A stretch of DNA of 64,000 nucleotides from Arcuatula senhousia (Eukaryota; Mollusca; Bivalvia; Mytilida; Mytilidae). Both the position numbers and the translations under genes were made by a program. Each line of letters begins with the position of its first letter. Position 1 is the first letter of the stretch. Below the pieces are notes generated by a model. The model was not told where the DNA came from, searched no databases, and was given only the letters and a program-made list of their open reading frames with translations. Shown here one piece after another: positions 34,196 to 46,900 of this stretch. Location of the stretch: positions 55,376,203-55,440,202 of the forward strand of contig OZ020313.1 of the NCBI GenBank assembly GCA_963971305.1, written 5' to 3'.

Positions 34196-36299
34196 CTAAA
34201 ATAAAGATTTCTAAGTGATAGAAGTAATGCGATGTGGAATTATGCGTACATGTAGGCGAAAAACATTCATAACTCGGTGGCAATAGAAAATCAACTATCT
34301 AAAACAATCAACAGCTTTCATTTCACCAGGGTCGCTTCTTGTCGTCTATCAAAATCCTATTTTGATCTAGAACAAGCGAAGAGAAGATTTGTTTGGCTTA
34401 ACAAAGACGCTTCTAACAATACAAGAATACTTACAATAATGTAAGTAAGAAATGAACAAAAATACCAAGCTGTATTGCAATTAATCGTATGGTGGCTTTC
34501 AATTCAATAAGTAGAAAATAATAAGATGGGGAATAAGTGCACGCGACACAGCCCACAATCAAGCGGCAATTCAGAAAAACCACAATGGACAACCGCCAGC
34601 AGCCTTCAACGAGGTAGTAGCTATAGGGGCTGTTTGCGGTTCAGCAATTTGCCCAAGGTCTAAAAAAATGCATATATTTCAAATCCAGTCCTGAAATTGT
34701 CACAGATAGACCCCCTTCTTAATAAAAAACAGAAAACATCAAAAAGACAAGTACAAATGAAGGCTTTGTCAAAGATTCCTGGCTTAGGACAGGCACATAT
34801 GATATGTGTCAATTGAGCTAAAAAGTTTTGTTCAGCAGTCCCCCTTTTGGCTTGTGTTTACAGATGAACAGTACGTTTGAGAATATTTATTGGTACACAC
34901 ATTTACGGAAAACCTAATTTATCAGTAGAATATCTAAATTACATGATGATTTTTATCGATAGACTTACGAAGAAGTACTTAATTAAAAATACTTAATGCA
35001 TATTTGACTACAAAAATATAACTATGGACTCTCCGATGCACACCCGCCTCTGCAGAATTTTAGGTCTTTTCTCTGGAAAAATACTTAATCCTGGTATGCA
35101 TCAAATGATCGGCGCTCAATATGCACTTTTTAATATTTTCCTATATATATTTGTGCGAAAGTTGTTACGTATTTAATTACGGGTGTCTTACGGAGATGCG
35201 CCTTTTGCCTACAACTCATACTCATTTTAACAGTTAGGATTTTATATCTTATTTAAATTTTGTTTGCTTTGTCAGCTTTTGAAAAAGAAAACTTACGCAT
35301 TAAAAGTGCTCATATTTTAGTTGTTATTGCTCTCGATTCTTTTTCTATTTTCAATCTGAAAAACGGCTATCTATGGGGCCACCAAAATGAGTTATAACGA
35401 CTGTTCAGGTTATTAAAAAGATTTGGTTTTCAGTGAAGTCAAAAGCTACAAAAATCGCACTGTTGATAGCCCTCCGATTGGAAAGTTTTAAGTGATTGAC
35501 AAATGTACGTTTTCGTGTCAAACTTCATTTTCGTGAAAAAAATAATTGAATTTGCTGATCAAGAAGATCTTCTAAGTAAAAGAACAGATAAGGTGATCCT
35601 TATTGTACCTAGGCCCTAAAAAGGTTGTGTGGGTGTAAAGTGTTAAAGAAGGAAGTTCGGTTTCCGTATGCACAGGCACTTGCTTCTAGAAAAAAAACCC
35701 TTATATATGGTTAGTATATAAGTTTTTTTTTTCTAGGAACGAGTGCCTGTGTCCATATGGTTTCAAATGATACCCCTTTTGCCGTTCACATTCATTTTCA
35801 GCTTAAAATTTACAAGTTTGAAATATTTGCTTGAACAAATGTGGGTAATATAAAACATGTGCCATCAAAGGTTACATTTGTATGCAAAATGCTCAAAATA
35901 CCCTTTTCAGCATGCTTTCCGATGTTCCACTTGGAGCCTTCTCACACAGTAAGGTAAACAAAATTAATACACTTGTCAAAAAAGAATCAGGGATACCTAA
36001 AATGAGTGAATCTTTGGGTTTCATTTGATTATATATATATGTTTCCATTTTTTTATCAAGTAAAACTTTGACAAGTTGAATTTTCTTTTTCAATTGACCA
36101 TATGAGGGAGGGACCAATTGACCCGAAGTGGTTAATGAAACCTATCGGAATATCCTAGGATATAAAAAGTACAAATAAACTTAATAACTTAGGAACTACC
36201 CATTTAAAAATATTCTAACATTCTAAAACTAAGATGTTCAGGAACAATTAAAGCACTAACAGTATACCTTACACTAGTTTTTTTTTACAATTAACAGGA
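34196..36299. other. Intergenic or Hv1 5' intron; one interspersed repeat
   Basis: 34510-34780 is a copy of the 'gaataagtgcacgcgacacagccca' family. The rest is AT-rich, and no further 5' exon or promoter of the proton channel gene could be supported. Confidence 0.45.
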
Positions 36300-36840
36300 G
36301 TGACGGTGAGTGAGTGAGTGAGTTGGTGTTTTACGCCCTAGCAACTCTATATAGTTTATGTTGAGGCGATGAACAGGAAAAGGACGATAAAATGACTTTT
36401 TTAGAAATGATATGTTGGGAAAGGATGGGAAACAAAGGAGCAGTTAATTTTGTAGAACACAAGAAAAGGGGAGAGGTGGGTAGGTGCAGAAAAATTAGCC
36501 TATGTGGTGCACTACTTGGCGATCCACAAAGGGATCTTTTACTTTCATGAAGCGTGCATGGCCCTCTCCACACACGTTGGTCCACTATTGTTTGCACAAC
36601 ACACGTTGGCCCACTATGGATTGCGGTCAGGTTTTCCGTATTATAGCCTGACAACTCTGGCAGGCTGCCCTTTTCAACCACCTGGAGCACATATCTCAGT
36701 TGCTGTGTGGGCTAAGCGACCTGACCCGAAGTTTCTGTGCGCTCTTAAGTGGAATTTTTACCGACAAGCTTAGCGCTGTTGCAGGCCTATTCGCCACACG
36801 GAATCTTCACGGGTTTTACGAGTTTACCATCAAAACATTT
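36300..36840. repeat. Interspersed repeat with GAGT head, 'aagcttagcgctg' family
   Basis: Begins with a (GAGT)n stretch and 'ttttacgccctagcaac', contains 'ggttttccgtattatagcctgac' and 'accacctggagcac', and ends 'ccgacaagcttagcgctgtt' and 'gcaggcctattcgcc'. Same family and orientation as 44772-45300; a third, weaker copy is at 49640-50080. Non-coding. Confidence 0.7.
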
Positions 36841-39800
36841 TTTTTTTAATACAAATATTTGTTTGAATTTTCAAAACTTAGTAGTTTCTGTAATTAATTA
36901 ATTTTCGTTAATAGCAATTTCAAAATAAAAGACAAGTCGATTTAAAGACATGATCGATTTAATTAAGCAATGTTATGAAATAGTTGGAAATATTAGAAAT
37001 TTCACATTAAAGCTCTATAAAATATTCATGAAATTCCCAATAACTGAACAATCAAATTATAATTTAATATAAAAACTAACAAAATGTAATGATTCAGCAT
37101 ACTGAGTGGAATTGTATAAGAATTTTACATAGCTTACCGTCTTTTTTCTAGACCTACGCAACCACCGATTTATCCATAAGGAAACTTTTCAAGGTTTTTT
37201 ATCCCATAAAGCCAAATATGACGCAAAATTGACCAAGCATATGCTTGCAGGCTGCTTTTTCTATGTAACTAGTAGAACGAGTTTTTGCTGCATTTTTCTA
37301 TGTACAGGTTTTGAAGTTAACTACCGGCTGGCGAGTTTTACAGAGCATTAACGAGGCATAAACCGAGCAGTAAAACTAATTCAATTCAATAGATATACGA
37401 CTTGTGAAATATTTCATCTTAAGGATTTATAAAGTTAATGTTCGTTTATATCTTTAAGTTATCTATTTTAACTTTTAAAAGTAAAAATATATTTGGTATA
37501 TTTCAAATTAAAAGTGCACGAAACTGGAGGTCATAATTGAATGAAACGTAATTTAGACAGAGTTTCTAGTGAACCTTTGGAAGATACGCAACAAATTAAA
37601 GTTAATGTCTGTATCTAAAGCAAAATGTCTATATACTTGCATATGGCAAATATTGTTCCATCATGGTAAAGTGTTAACTTACTGTTTGCCGAACTTGAAA
37701 GCTCATTTTTCTTATAAGTTCCTGACATTTCGAACAAAGTTGACAGCTTTCTTAAATCATATCAAGGAATTCAAAGGAAGATGCATATATCGTGCATCTT
37801 GGTGCAATTCGAAATCCATAAGTTTCAATATTGAACGTTCACATGTGACTAACTGAAATGAAATCTAATGTACAAACCTTTATGGCAGCTTCCAATTTGT
37901 TGACTTTCAAAGCGAACTCCAAATGATATTCAAATGATAATTTTTGAACGTTTAAATCAAATTCAGCATGAGATAGTGACTGAATTAAAACCCATTATCC
38001 ATTGTTACCAAACCGAAATGAAAATGACAACAAACCTAAATTTGAGTAATATTACGAAATTGTTTTTAAAGCTTTACCGGCTTGGCGACGCCCACTGCTT
38101 TCATCGCATTGTTACAAGTCTATTGCTCAATGCCAAAATTTTACAAATCGTGTTAAAGTTTTAACGCAATTTAGAAATATATACCAAAAAAGCGACAATA
38201 TTGCAAGTTTTGGCAACAAAATAGTTTTATTAATAAAGAGAAATCTTAATGATTACTAGTTCATTGCTCCTCGACCTTATCACACTTGTATGAAGACGGA
38301 TTTCTTAACGAACGGTGCATATGCATTTTGTTATTTAAGTTTTTCCCTTTTGAAATCTACAGTATTTTATAAACGGTTTCGACTTTGGGTAAATCTTGCT
38401 ACAAATTTATAATGCTATCTTTTATATTTTAATTGCTGAATGTAATTTTTTATAAGAATAAAAGTAAAGCTTTGGAATCATGAACTTTTTTCTTTTACTA
38501 ACACTGAATATATTATGGGATTTTAGTAGGTACAGCCTGATACAATAATTAAATTTTTAATTTTAATTTTCTCAGGTATAGCTTATTGTTTGGGGTTTTT
38601 TTTTGCAGTGAAAACTTTTCCTTTTAATTAATTACTCTGTCAATTGTCATAATTTGCTCAAATAATAGTAAGTTAATTAGATAAAAATCAAAACTGAATT
38701 AATTTACATTTTCGCTCAAATTGGTAAATTAAAAGAAAACCCCTAAAAATGTTTATATTAGATAAAGAATGTGGCACTTGGGGATTTTAATTTTATCATT
38801 TGGTTACTAAAAACGTCAAATAGTAAAACAAAAGACGAAGGACTTAAAATTCTGAGTTAAAATTGGATTAATTTAATTCTTCCTTTATAAAGCTAAAATA
38901 TCTAAAGGTTATTCGTCTGACAAGAAACAAGAGGTTTTCTCAATAAACATTCTTATCTCAAAGAACAACCCTCCCAAAAAATAAAATCAAATAAAGAGAG
39001 AAATTAAGAAAGAACAAGAGAAAAAAAGACAAACAAACAAAAGAAATAAGTCTTGAACGGCGATTCAATGCCACCAACAAAGTAAGAAGAAACACACAAC
39101 TTAACCTTACTCGTGACAAACCTACATCTGTACTCATCAGAGATAGAGATTTCGTATTTGTATACGATGCCTCCTGTGAAAGCTTTGAGAATAGCCAACA
39201 AACTAATAGTTAAACAACCCTGTGTTGGGAAGAATGGCCTTTCGCACCAAATACATATTTCTATTTATAGAGGTATCAGTTTCGCCACATATTTATTTTT
39301 GATGGTTTGATATGCGCCAGTTTTTTTAATTGCGCTAATTAACCTTTAAACTGAGAGTTTAAACATTTACATGTGGTATGTATAAATATCAATGGTTTCA
39401 TATAGCCCGAAAAAATCCCATTTTTCAAAATTAATTATTGTTGAAAAAAACTTAAAAGTAAACATAAATAACAAAATTAAGCTACGACAGTGTAAGTAAG
39501 GGAGCAACCCTTAGATTTTTTTGAGGTGGCTATGGATATTTTCTTGGTTCTGCTTTTTTTATTTTCGGAAAAGACTGAGCCTGGATTTTTTTTTTGCGCG
39601 CGCCAATTTATTTTTTATTTTTAAAGCTATTATATAATTTTCAGCAAAAACTACCATCCTGCATTTTTTTCTAATTCAAAGCACTGTCCTGCCTTTTTAT
39701 TTCTGGATTTTTGCCATCATGCCTTTTTATTTCAAATGTCACCATATCAACCATAAAGATCAAATGGTCGGTCCCTAAGCCCCACAAGTGCCCATTGCAC

Positions 39801-40839
39801 TCTGGTAAAATCAGTCCCTGAGTACCAAGGAAGGAAAGCCTGTCGTCATAACTGTTTAATCAGCGGTAACAACAAAACTGAACTGGAACAATCAATCTCA
39901 TATAAATCCAAGAAGAAAAGATAAAACAATTAGGCAAAGACATACCATAAAAATTGAAGATAGCAATGGTACTTGTTTGGTACAAACATCTCAAAAGAAA
40001 TGGTTGGTTTAATCAGGTTTTATGGCGCTAAACATCGAAGTGTAACACAAGTCATATTCATTTTCATTTAACTTTAATGTAAATGGCGCAATTATAAAAA
40101 TAGATTATTGGCGCAAATGTTCCTATCCATTCAAAAAATGTGTTGGTGCAAATGATACAACGGTGCATTAAAGTTGTGGCGCAAAAGGACATCAAAAGGT
40201 GCCAACAGATATCTCCCGGCCCATGTGTTCATCATTTTTTATGGAGGACCGCTTCAGGGATATACACTGAAATAACGTGTTACTAATTATTAACAAATAA
40301 TTTACCTACCTTTGAAAAAAAGAAACGCTGCCCTTATTGAAATAGCTTGGTAAAAGGAATGCAATTAGGATATTACATTTTTTTACAATGAATATTAACA
40401 ATCAAAATATATAAATTAATTATTGAAGGATCTAGGTACATTTTGTAACTCATAAATTAGAAAAAGGTTAATAAAATGATCAATAGGTTATAAGGCAAAT
40501 GGCATTACAAATTTATCACTTTATTTTTAATTTCTGTTTAATTTATCATTTATTACATTTCTAAACTACAAAATGTGTCATGTATGTAATACCATATTTT
40601 ATATGTTTTCGTATCGTTGCTTTTAAGAGCCCAACACGTTACATGCAATTACTGCAATTTATTTTGTCAAAGTAGAAAAAAACAACTGAACTTTATTTCG
40701 TACAGAGTCAACCAGTTTGGCACCACAATAAAACTGCTTCTTTGATAATCAATATGATCTTCTTTACATAATATAATTACAAAATATAAACCGTTTGAGG
40801 CATAACACGCCCTTTAATATCCAACAAGTCATTTGTTTT
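36841..40839. other. Intergenic stretch between the two transport genes
   Basis: AT-rich. Contains a T-rich MITE-like segment (39500-39790, ending 'aaatggtcggtcccta') and an interspersed repeat copy (39860-40040). 37876-37920 on the minus strand looks weakly exon-like (FALKVNKLEAAIK then a gtttgt donor) but has no clear acceptor. The 3' UTR of the SLC13 gene should lie just below 40840. Confidence 0.4.
39860..40040. repeat. Interspersed repeat copy, 'ccgaact...' family
   Basis: Shares 'gtaacaacaaaactgaactgga', 'aagacataccata' and 'gcaatggtacttg' with copies at 5840, 9480 and 32380. Non-coding. Confidence 0.55.
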
Positions 40840-40989
40840 TTACGGTACATTTGTACTGTTATTGAGTGTATCGTTACGTAGAAACTCTTTCGGCACTGTA
40901 TCTAGGTTGAAGTAGGCCATGCCCCACGTGTTGGTCCCAATGTTCAGGATTATCAGACATAAGATGTTTACCATGAAGCCTGCTGATGC
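40840..40989 (-). CDS. SLC13 exon 14 (last coding exon)
   Basis: Acceptor 'ttttgtag'; stop TAA at 40842-40840. Encodes [20 protein letters not shown] then [10 protein letters not shown] and an N-glycosylatable tail (NDT, NNST). Matches the last membrane helix and NTWG motif of SLC13 proteins. Confidence 0.93.
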   Translation of the reverse strand, partial: ASAGFMVNILCLIILNIGTNTWGMAYFNLDTVPKEFLRNDTLNNSTNVP

Positions 40990-43900
40990 CTACAAAATAA
41001 GAAAAAAAATAGACGATTTAGTTTTCGCTAGAATAATTGCTAGAATTATTAATGTCGACCTGATCCTAAGTACCATCTTCAGAATTTGGGGAGGGGCATA
41101 TAGTGTTCGCGGGTCAGTTCGTCCGTCCGTTCCGAATATTGTGTGATGTGACATTTTGGTTATTATGTCTTTTGGACGCATCTTGTTTACTCGGTCTGCA
41201 ATGTTTTGTAAGATAGTTAAAGATGTTGAATAGCTGTACATGACACAACGACCATTTGAAAATGTTTTGTAAATAGCTACATCAGCCTTTTACAAAATTT
41301 ATTCTACATGTCCTATATTTTCTGACATTTGTCTATTTCTACTGCGTGTTTTTTGTTATTTTCTGCCTTTCGACTGAAAATAGATTATACATCTTCTGGG
41401 AGTCTTCAAATCTGCAGACACATAAAAAGTTTGCTTGAAATTTGAACATAATTTTAAAAATGCCCAAAGACGATATTTGATATCACAGTAAGCCAATTCT
41501 GGCAAGACTGGAACCGGAGGAAATTAATATCGCAATACAATACGTAAGTGTGCTTTATTTAACTGAGATTTTACAAAAAGTAAAGGTTTAAAGGTCAAAT
41601 GTACTCGGTATAACCATTAAAGGTACGATGACAAAGTTCACGACCTTTTTGTGTCATGTAACTTCAAAAACATAGATAACCGATTCAGTCAGATAGAACG
41701 TTCTATTTGTTTATGCATTATTCAATCTTACTGTATTGATGTGCGATTTTGTAATTTTGCTCTAAATAAATTACCTTTGACTCTAGATTGATTAACCACT
41801 TCATGTACTTTAATGGAAGGCATTGGAAATTAAATACAAGTATTTTATTTGTTACGAAATCTCAACAAAATAAAATAAATTCATATGTTCACTAGTCGAC
41901 GGTGTCTCTGTTGAATACAAGGCTGTACGGAATGTATCGTAGAGGGAGTTTTAAATCAGACGAGGATGAAGTTTCCCTAAGCTTTAACAGTTTCAGGAGT
42001 CCGCTGCGTTGATCAAAAGAAGCAAAAAGGCACAAATGGGGCATTCGAGTAAGTCTGAGAGGGCAACGACAAAACCGGTAAACACGAACAGACACAACAC
42101 GAAGAATCACAAAACACAAATTTAACCGAACGGAAATGAACAACGCGAACTCAAGTCGTAACAAGAGTGAACTCAAGTGCTCCGGAAGAGTAAGTGGTTC
42201 CTGCCTGCTATAACACACACGTCGTGTTGCTAATTTCAAATTCAGTGTGTCAAATCCGGCAAAGAAGACAACACAAATTTCTACGAGAAACCAACATCTG
42301 CACTCAATCGAGAGATAGAAATCCCATGTTTGTCTACGAGTTGACGGTGTCTACCGTAAAATTTCTTGAGTGAGACAGCAACCATGGACCAACATAACCC
42401 TGTGCCAGCAATTTCTGTTTCAAACCTGCCGGTATTCCAAGGAAATCGATGTAATTCCCACAAGCTCTGGAGTAACGAATCAATTGTGACACGTAAACTC
42501 CATAAGCTGGAGCGGACGGACTGTTGCTACACAAAAAAGGAAAGTTGACGATTGGAAAGTTGAAGTCATCACGTTTGTCACAAAGCTTTGTTGAAAGTCT
42601 TCCTTGAGAGTCAATTTCTAGATGTAGATCTAAATATGACACAGACTTACTAGAATCTGTTGTGACTTTATCTCAAGCTCCTGGGGATACATGAGATCGA
42701 GAATTGATTAGTGAAAGGACATTATCAATATAACGGAACGTTTGGTTATAAGAGAAAGATAGTCTACGATCTTTTTTGATTAGAAGAGATTGTAAGAAGT
42801 CTGCTTCATATGAATGTAGACACAAATCAGCAAGCAAAGGTGCACATTTAGTGCCCATTGGAATCCCTATCGTTTGCTGAAAAACATGTCCACCAAACTG
42901 AACAAATATGTTGTCGATAAGAAAATTGAGCATGTCGACTATTTGGTCTTCTGTAAATTTGTTCTTTTTCTTACACTCATTGATGACAAAGTAAGTCTTA
43001 CTGTAATCGACTACCAAATATTTGTTCCTGCGTTTTCCATTTCTATTTTAAAAAGCTGCGTTTAATCAGCTTTCCCAATCATGGTTTGAGTTATTCATGC
43101 GAAATAGAAGTGTAAAGAGTGGATAAATCGAAAGTTTTGATGCTGTTGCAAGATGAAAGTGATTTCGAGTTAAGAATCTCTAATAAATCTTTCGAATTCT
43201 TCAGGATCCACATTTGATCGACACCAATAACAACAATCGTAATATTCTAAAGGCCGGATTTTATTGCCATTAGTATTGAAGTCAACAGAACTGAAAGAGG
43301 TTTAATGGTACATTTTGATGACCCTGCAATAAAGCGCTGTTTGTATGGATTTTTATATAATTTAGTTATCCAATACAGGGATGGAATGTCATCATTGTCA
43401 GCACCAACAGAGAGCCCAAAGGAGGAAATGACAGATTTGTGATTGTCAATAAATTTTCCCCTTAGACAGTGTTGTAGCTGTGTATGTGGTGCTATTGCTG
43501 GTACAACCAACCCCCAATTCAGCTGTCAAGCAGTCAAAATAGTGTTTCTTGTATACAATAAAGATGTTATTTCGTGCTTTGTCTGCAGGTACAACAACAT
43601 ATTTGTCATGTACGGTGGACAGTGTTTTTGCAACATCAGCGTTGTTAAAAATGGATGTTGCTTGAGTGCTGATTGAGCTCTTCAAAGAATTGATTCTTTT
43701 CAAAATCAATGACCTCACACTCAGCTTTAACCCACTCCGACAAAACGTCATTTTCTTACTCCTGTTCTTTCTTGGCCCATTTTCTGGCATCGTCTTCAAA
43801 TGAATCCATAATTGTTTTAAAATTATGGTTCCATTTGATTCGTCCAGGCTCACGATATATTGGTCCTTTAGCCAAAACATCGCGAGCTACACACCTGACC

Positions 43901-46900
43901 CTCTAAACTGAAGTTATAATTTGTGTTTCATTGTAGCGTTGTTGTTGTTCTCGCTGTCAAATCACTGGAATAGTGAGATTAAGTTGCTGGCTGCACTTAT
44001 CTTGTGTGTTGTCTGTTTCTTCGTAATGTTTTAGATTGTGCCGACTGATTTCTTCTCTGTTTTTTTTTTACACTCGGATGCTCTGTTGGTACTAGAACTT
44101 AAGCCTACTTGTCTAGTTTTGTATTTTTTTTATTTTTTTTATTTGGAGAGTGCAATGGCCACGAGAGTCGAATGCCGCTTTCTTTCTTCTATCACTTAAC
44201 AAACGCTTACCATATCCTTGACCGTCAGATATCCAGTGGCAAACACTATGGCATTAGGTGGGGTGGCAACTGGCAACATGAAGGCAAAGGATGTCGCTAT
44301 AGCACAGGGCCACATAAGGTAGAGTGGGTTTATTTGTAATCTTACAGCCTGAAATTGAAGCACATAAAATAAAAGATATTCCACCTTAAATGTTTCAAAC
44401 AAACTTACATGAATTGACTATTGTTCTATACTCTTTTTATTGTTTACGCATTACTTGGGCCATTATATCGTGGTGTGTGTCGTTATCTGTCTAACTCTTA
44501 AATAAATTGCGCTCGCTCTCTGCAGAAGAGCACCAGAACCTCTGTATGGACAGTTGTGTGGTGCATGGTTGAAACGTTTTTAAAATATACTTTTATCATT
44601 TTGTTTTCAGCTCCTGTAGCTAACTTGTACATATGTCACCATTATCTCTTTAATATAAGACAACTTGAGCCATTTTCTAAATTCATGTTTTGCTTTATTT
44701 CTTATCGCTATTTTCACTCTTAAAGACAGTTACAGTTACACAACAAAGATCACACAATAGTAATATATATGGTTAGTTAGTTAGTTAGTTATTGCTTTAC
44801 TCGCAAGCAGCGCGATTTCGGCTATATCCGGGAGATGAACATGAAAGTGGTGATACAATGAACATGAAATGATGATGAAGTGGAGGAGATGGGGACACAA
44901 GGCCAATCGGGTAGGAGAGTTTTGACTGCCACTGGAAAAAGGAGTGATGGGTAGGGACGGGAAATTTTGCCTCCTGCATGGGGATCCTACGGGTCCTACT
45001 CTTACCGAGACCTGCAGCAGGGTTCTTTAACGTGCGAGGAACGTGACATTTTTCCCAACACGGTGCACCACTATGGTTTGCGGTCAGGTTTTCCGCATTA
45101 TCGCCTGACGACCCCGCATCTCTCGATGTCAGGGCTGCCCCATTCAACCACCTGGGGCACACATCCCAGTCGCTTTGTGGGCAAAGCGGCCTGACCCCGA
45201 TGTCAGGTTTCTGAGCGCTCTTTAGTGGACTTTTACCGACAAGCTTAGCGCTGCTGCGGGCCTATTCGCCTCCCGGGCCCCGCACGGGACTAATATATAT
45301 GGTAGCTGCAGACATATTACTGTAAAACCTAGAATCGGAGCCCATGTATCATGTCATGCCCTTGGAAACAGAACCAGACACTTTTCTATCCAACAGTTCA
45401 CAAAATATGGGCATCAGCATTGTGATGATAGCTGCGTTCTCCTTGGACAGAGCAATCAAAACTGCAAATACTTGAACTATGGCCTAGTTATTTAATTATT
45501 ATTAGAGAGTGCTACTCACTATGTACATACCAGATCCCCCAGTATGGGTAGCAGAAGTGTGATGGTGACTGTGTTCCTGTTGAATTCTCCGGCCAGAGAT
45601 ACAAGGGCTGTAAACACTAAAACCATGGCTCCGTTGTGTATGTGGTAAGGGCAATCAACGTGACCCCTTATTAAACAGTACCGACCAGATCCCCGAGTAT
45701 GGGCAGTAGTAGTGTCATAAAGGCTGTGTTGCTAGTGAATTTTGTGGGCAGGGCGATCAGGGCTGTAAAACCAGAACCATGGCCTAGGTGTCTAAGTGTT
45801 CAGGACCCCCCTTATTAGACAGTACATACCAGATCCCCGAGTATAAGCAGAAGTAGTGTGATGGCGGCTGTATTGCTGGTGACTTCCGTGGCCAGGGCTG
45901 TAAAAACCAGCACCATGGTCTAAGTATCTAATTATGCACACCAACCCCCTCTAAGACAGGACTATACACTTTGTACGTACCAGATCCCCAAGTATGGGTA
46001 GCAGCAGTGTGATGGTGGCTGTGTTGCTAGTGACTTCCGTGGCCAGGGCGATCAGGGCTGTAAACACCAGAACCATGGCCCAGGTATCTAAAGCATCAAA
46101 GGCCTCTAGACGGGAACCAATCCAGGCTGATAAGCCAGATTTCTGTGTTCAGAAAATTTGTGAACAATTTGAATTCATCAAGAAAACATTATAAGATTAT
46201 GATATGTATAGGCCGCGATAGGAAAATATTTATAGATTCTTCATATTATAGAAAATAATAAGATGTGGAATAAGTGTACGTGACACAGCTTACATTACAA
46301 CCCTTTTTCCTGTTGCTAAATTAGCCTGGTATTGTTATGTGCATGTGTATATGTGGTCTATTTATGTATGGAAATTTTTAATGTATAACATAGGGCTATA
46401 TTGGAAGTTTTTTTTTTATCGATTTTTGATTATTGACCCAAACGAATATAAATAATGAAGAAATATGATAAAAATATGTAAGATCAAATGAAAAAGTGAT
46501 GAAAAAAAAATATTTGTTTTTGGGGCTTGGTATATATTGCACATTCATTGTTTCACTTGTTCCAAATGGTCAAAATATATACCTCAGCAGCATCAGCTAG
46601 TGCGAACCCCCCTCCTATCAGTAATAAGACACCCCAGGGGAACTTCTTCTCTACCGTCGGCCAATCTAAGATCGTCGGTACTGATTTGTGTGGTCTGTCG
46701 TCTTTTGGAAATCCTTAATAAAATCATAACTAATAAATGTATTACTAGTATGATTGCGAACTGTCATTTTACTCGTCTTACATGTCTGGTAAGAATTTAA
46801 CTTATAACATATTTGTAACTTTTCTGATTGTGTAAATTAAATATCGATTAATTGACAAATTGGGTTCCCTTTTCGTCCTTTGGGGTATGTGTCTTTTCAT

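Noticed and set aside
35893..36117. 74-codon minus frame upstream of Hv1
   Set aside because: No similarity, no splice sites in phase with exon 1.
37876..37920. Possible 5' exon of the proton channel (FALKVNKLEAAIK)
   Set aside because: Donor gtttgt is weak, no clear acceptor, and its phase does not fit the next exon in that frame.
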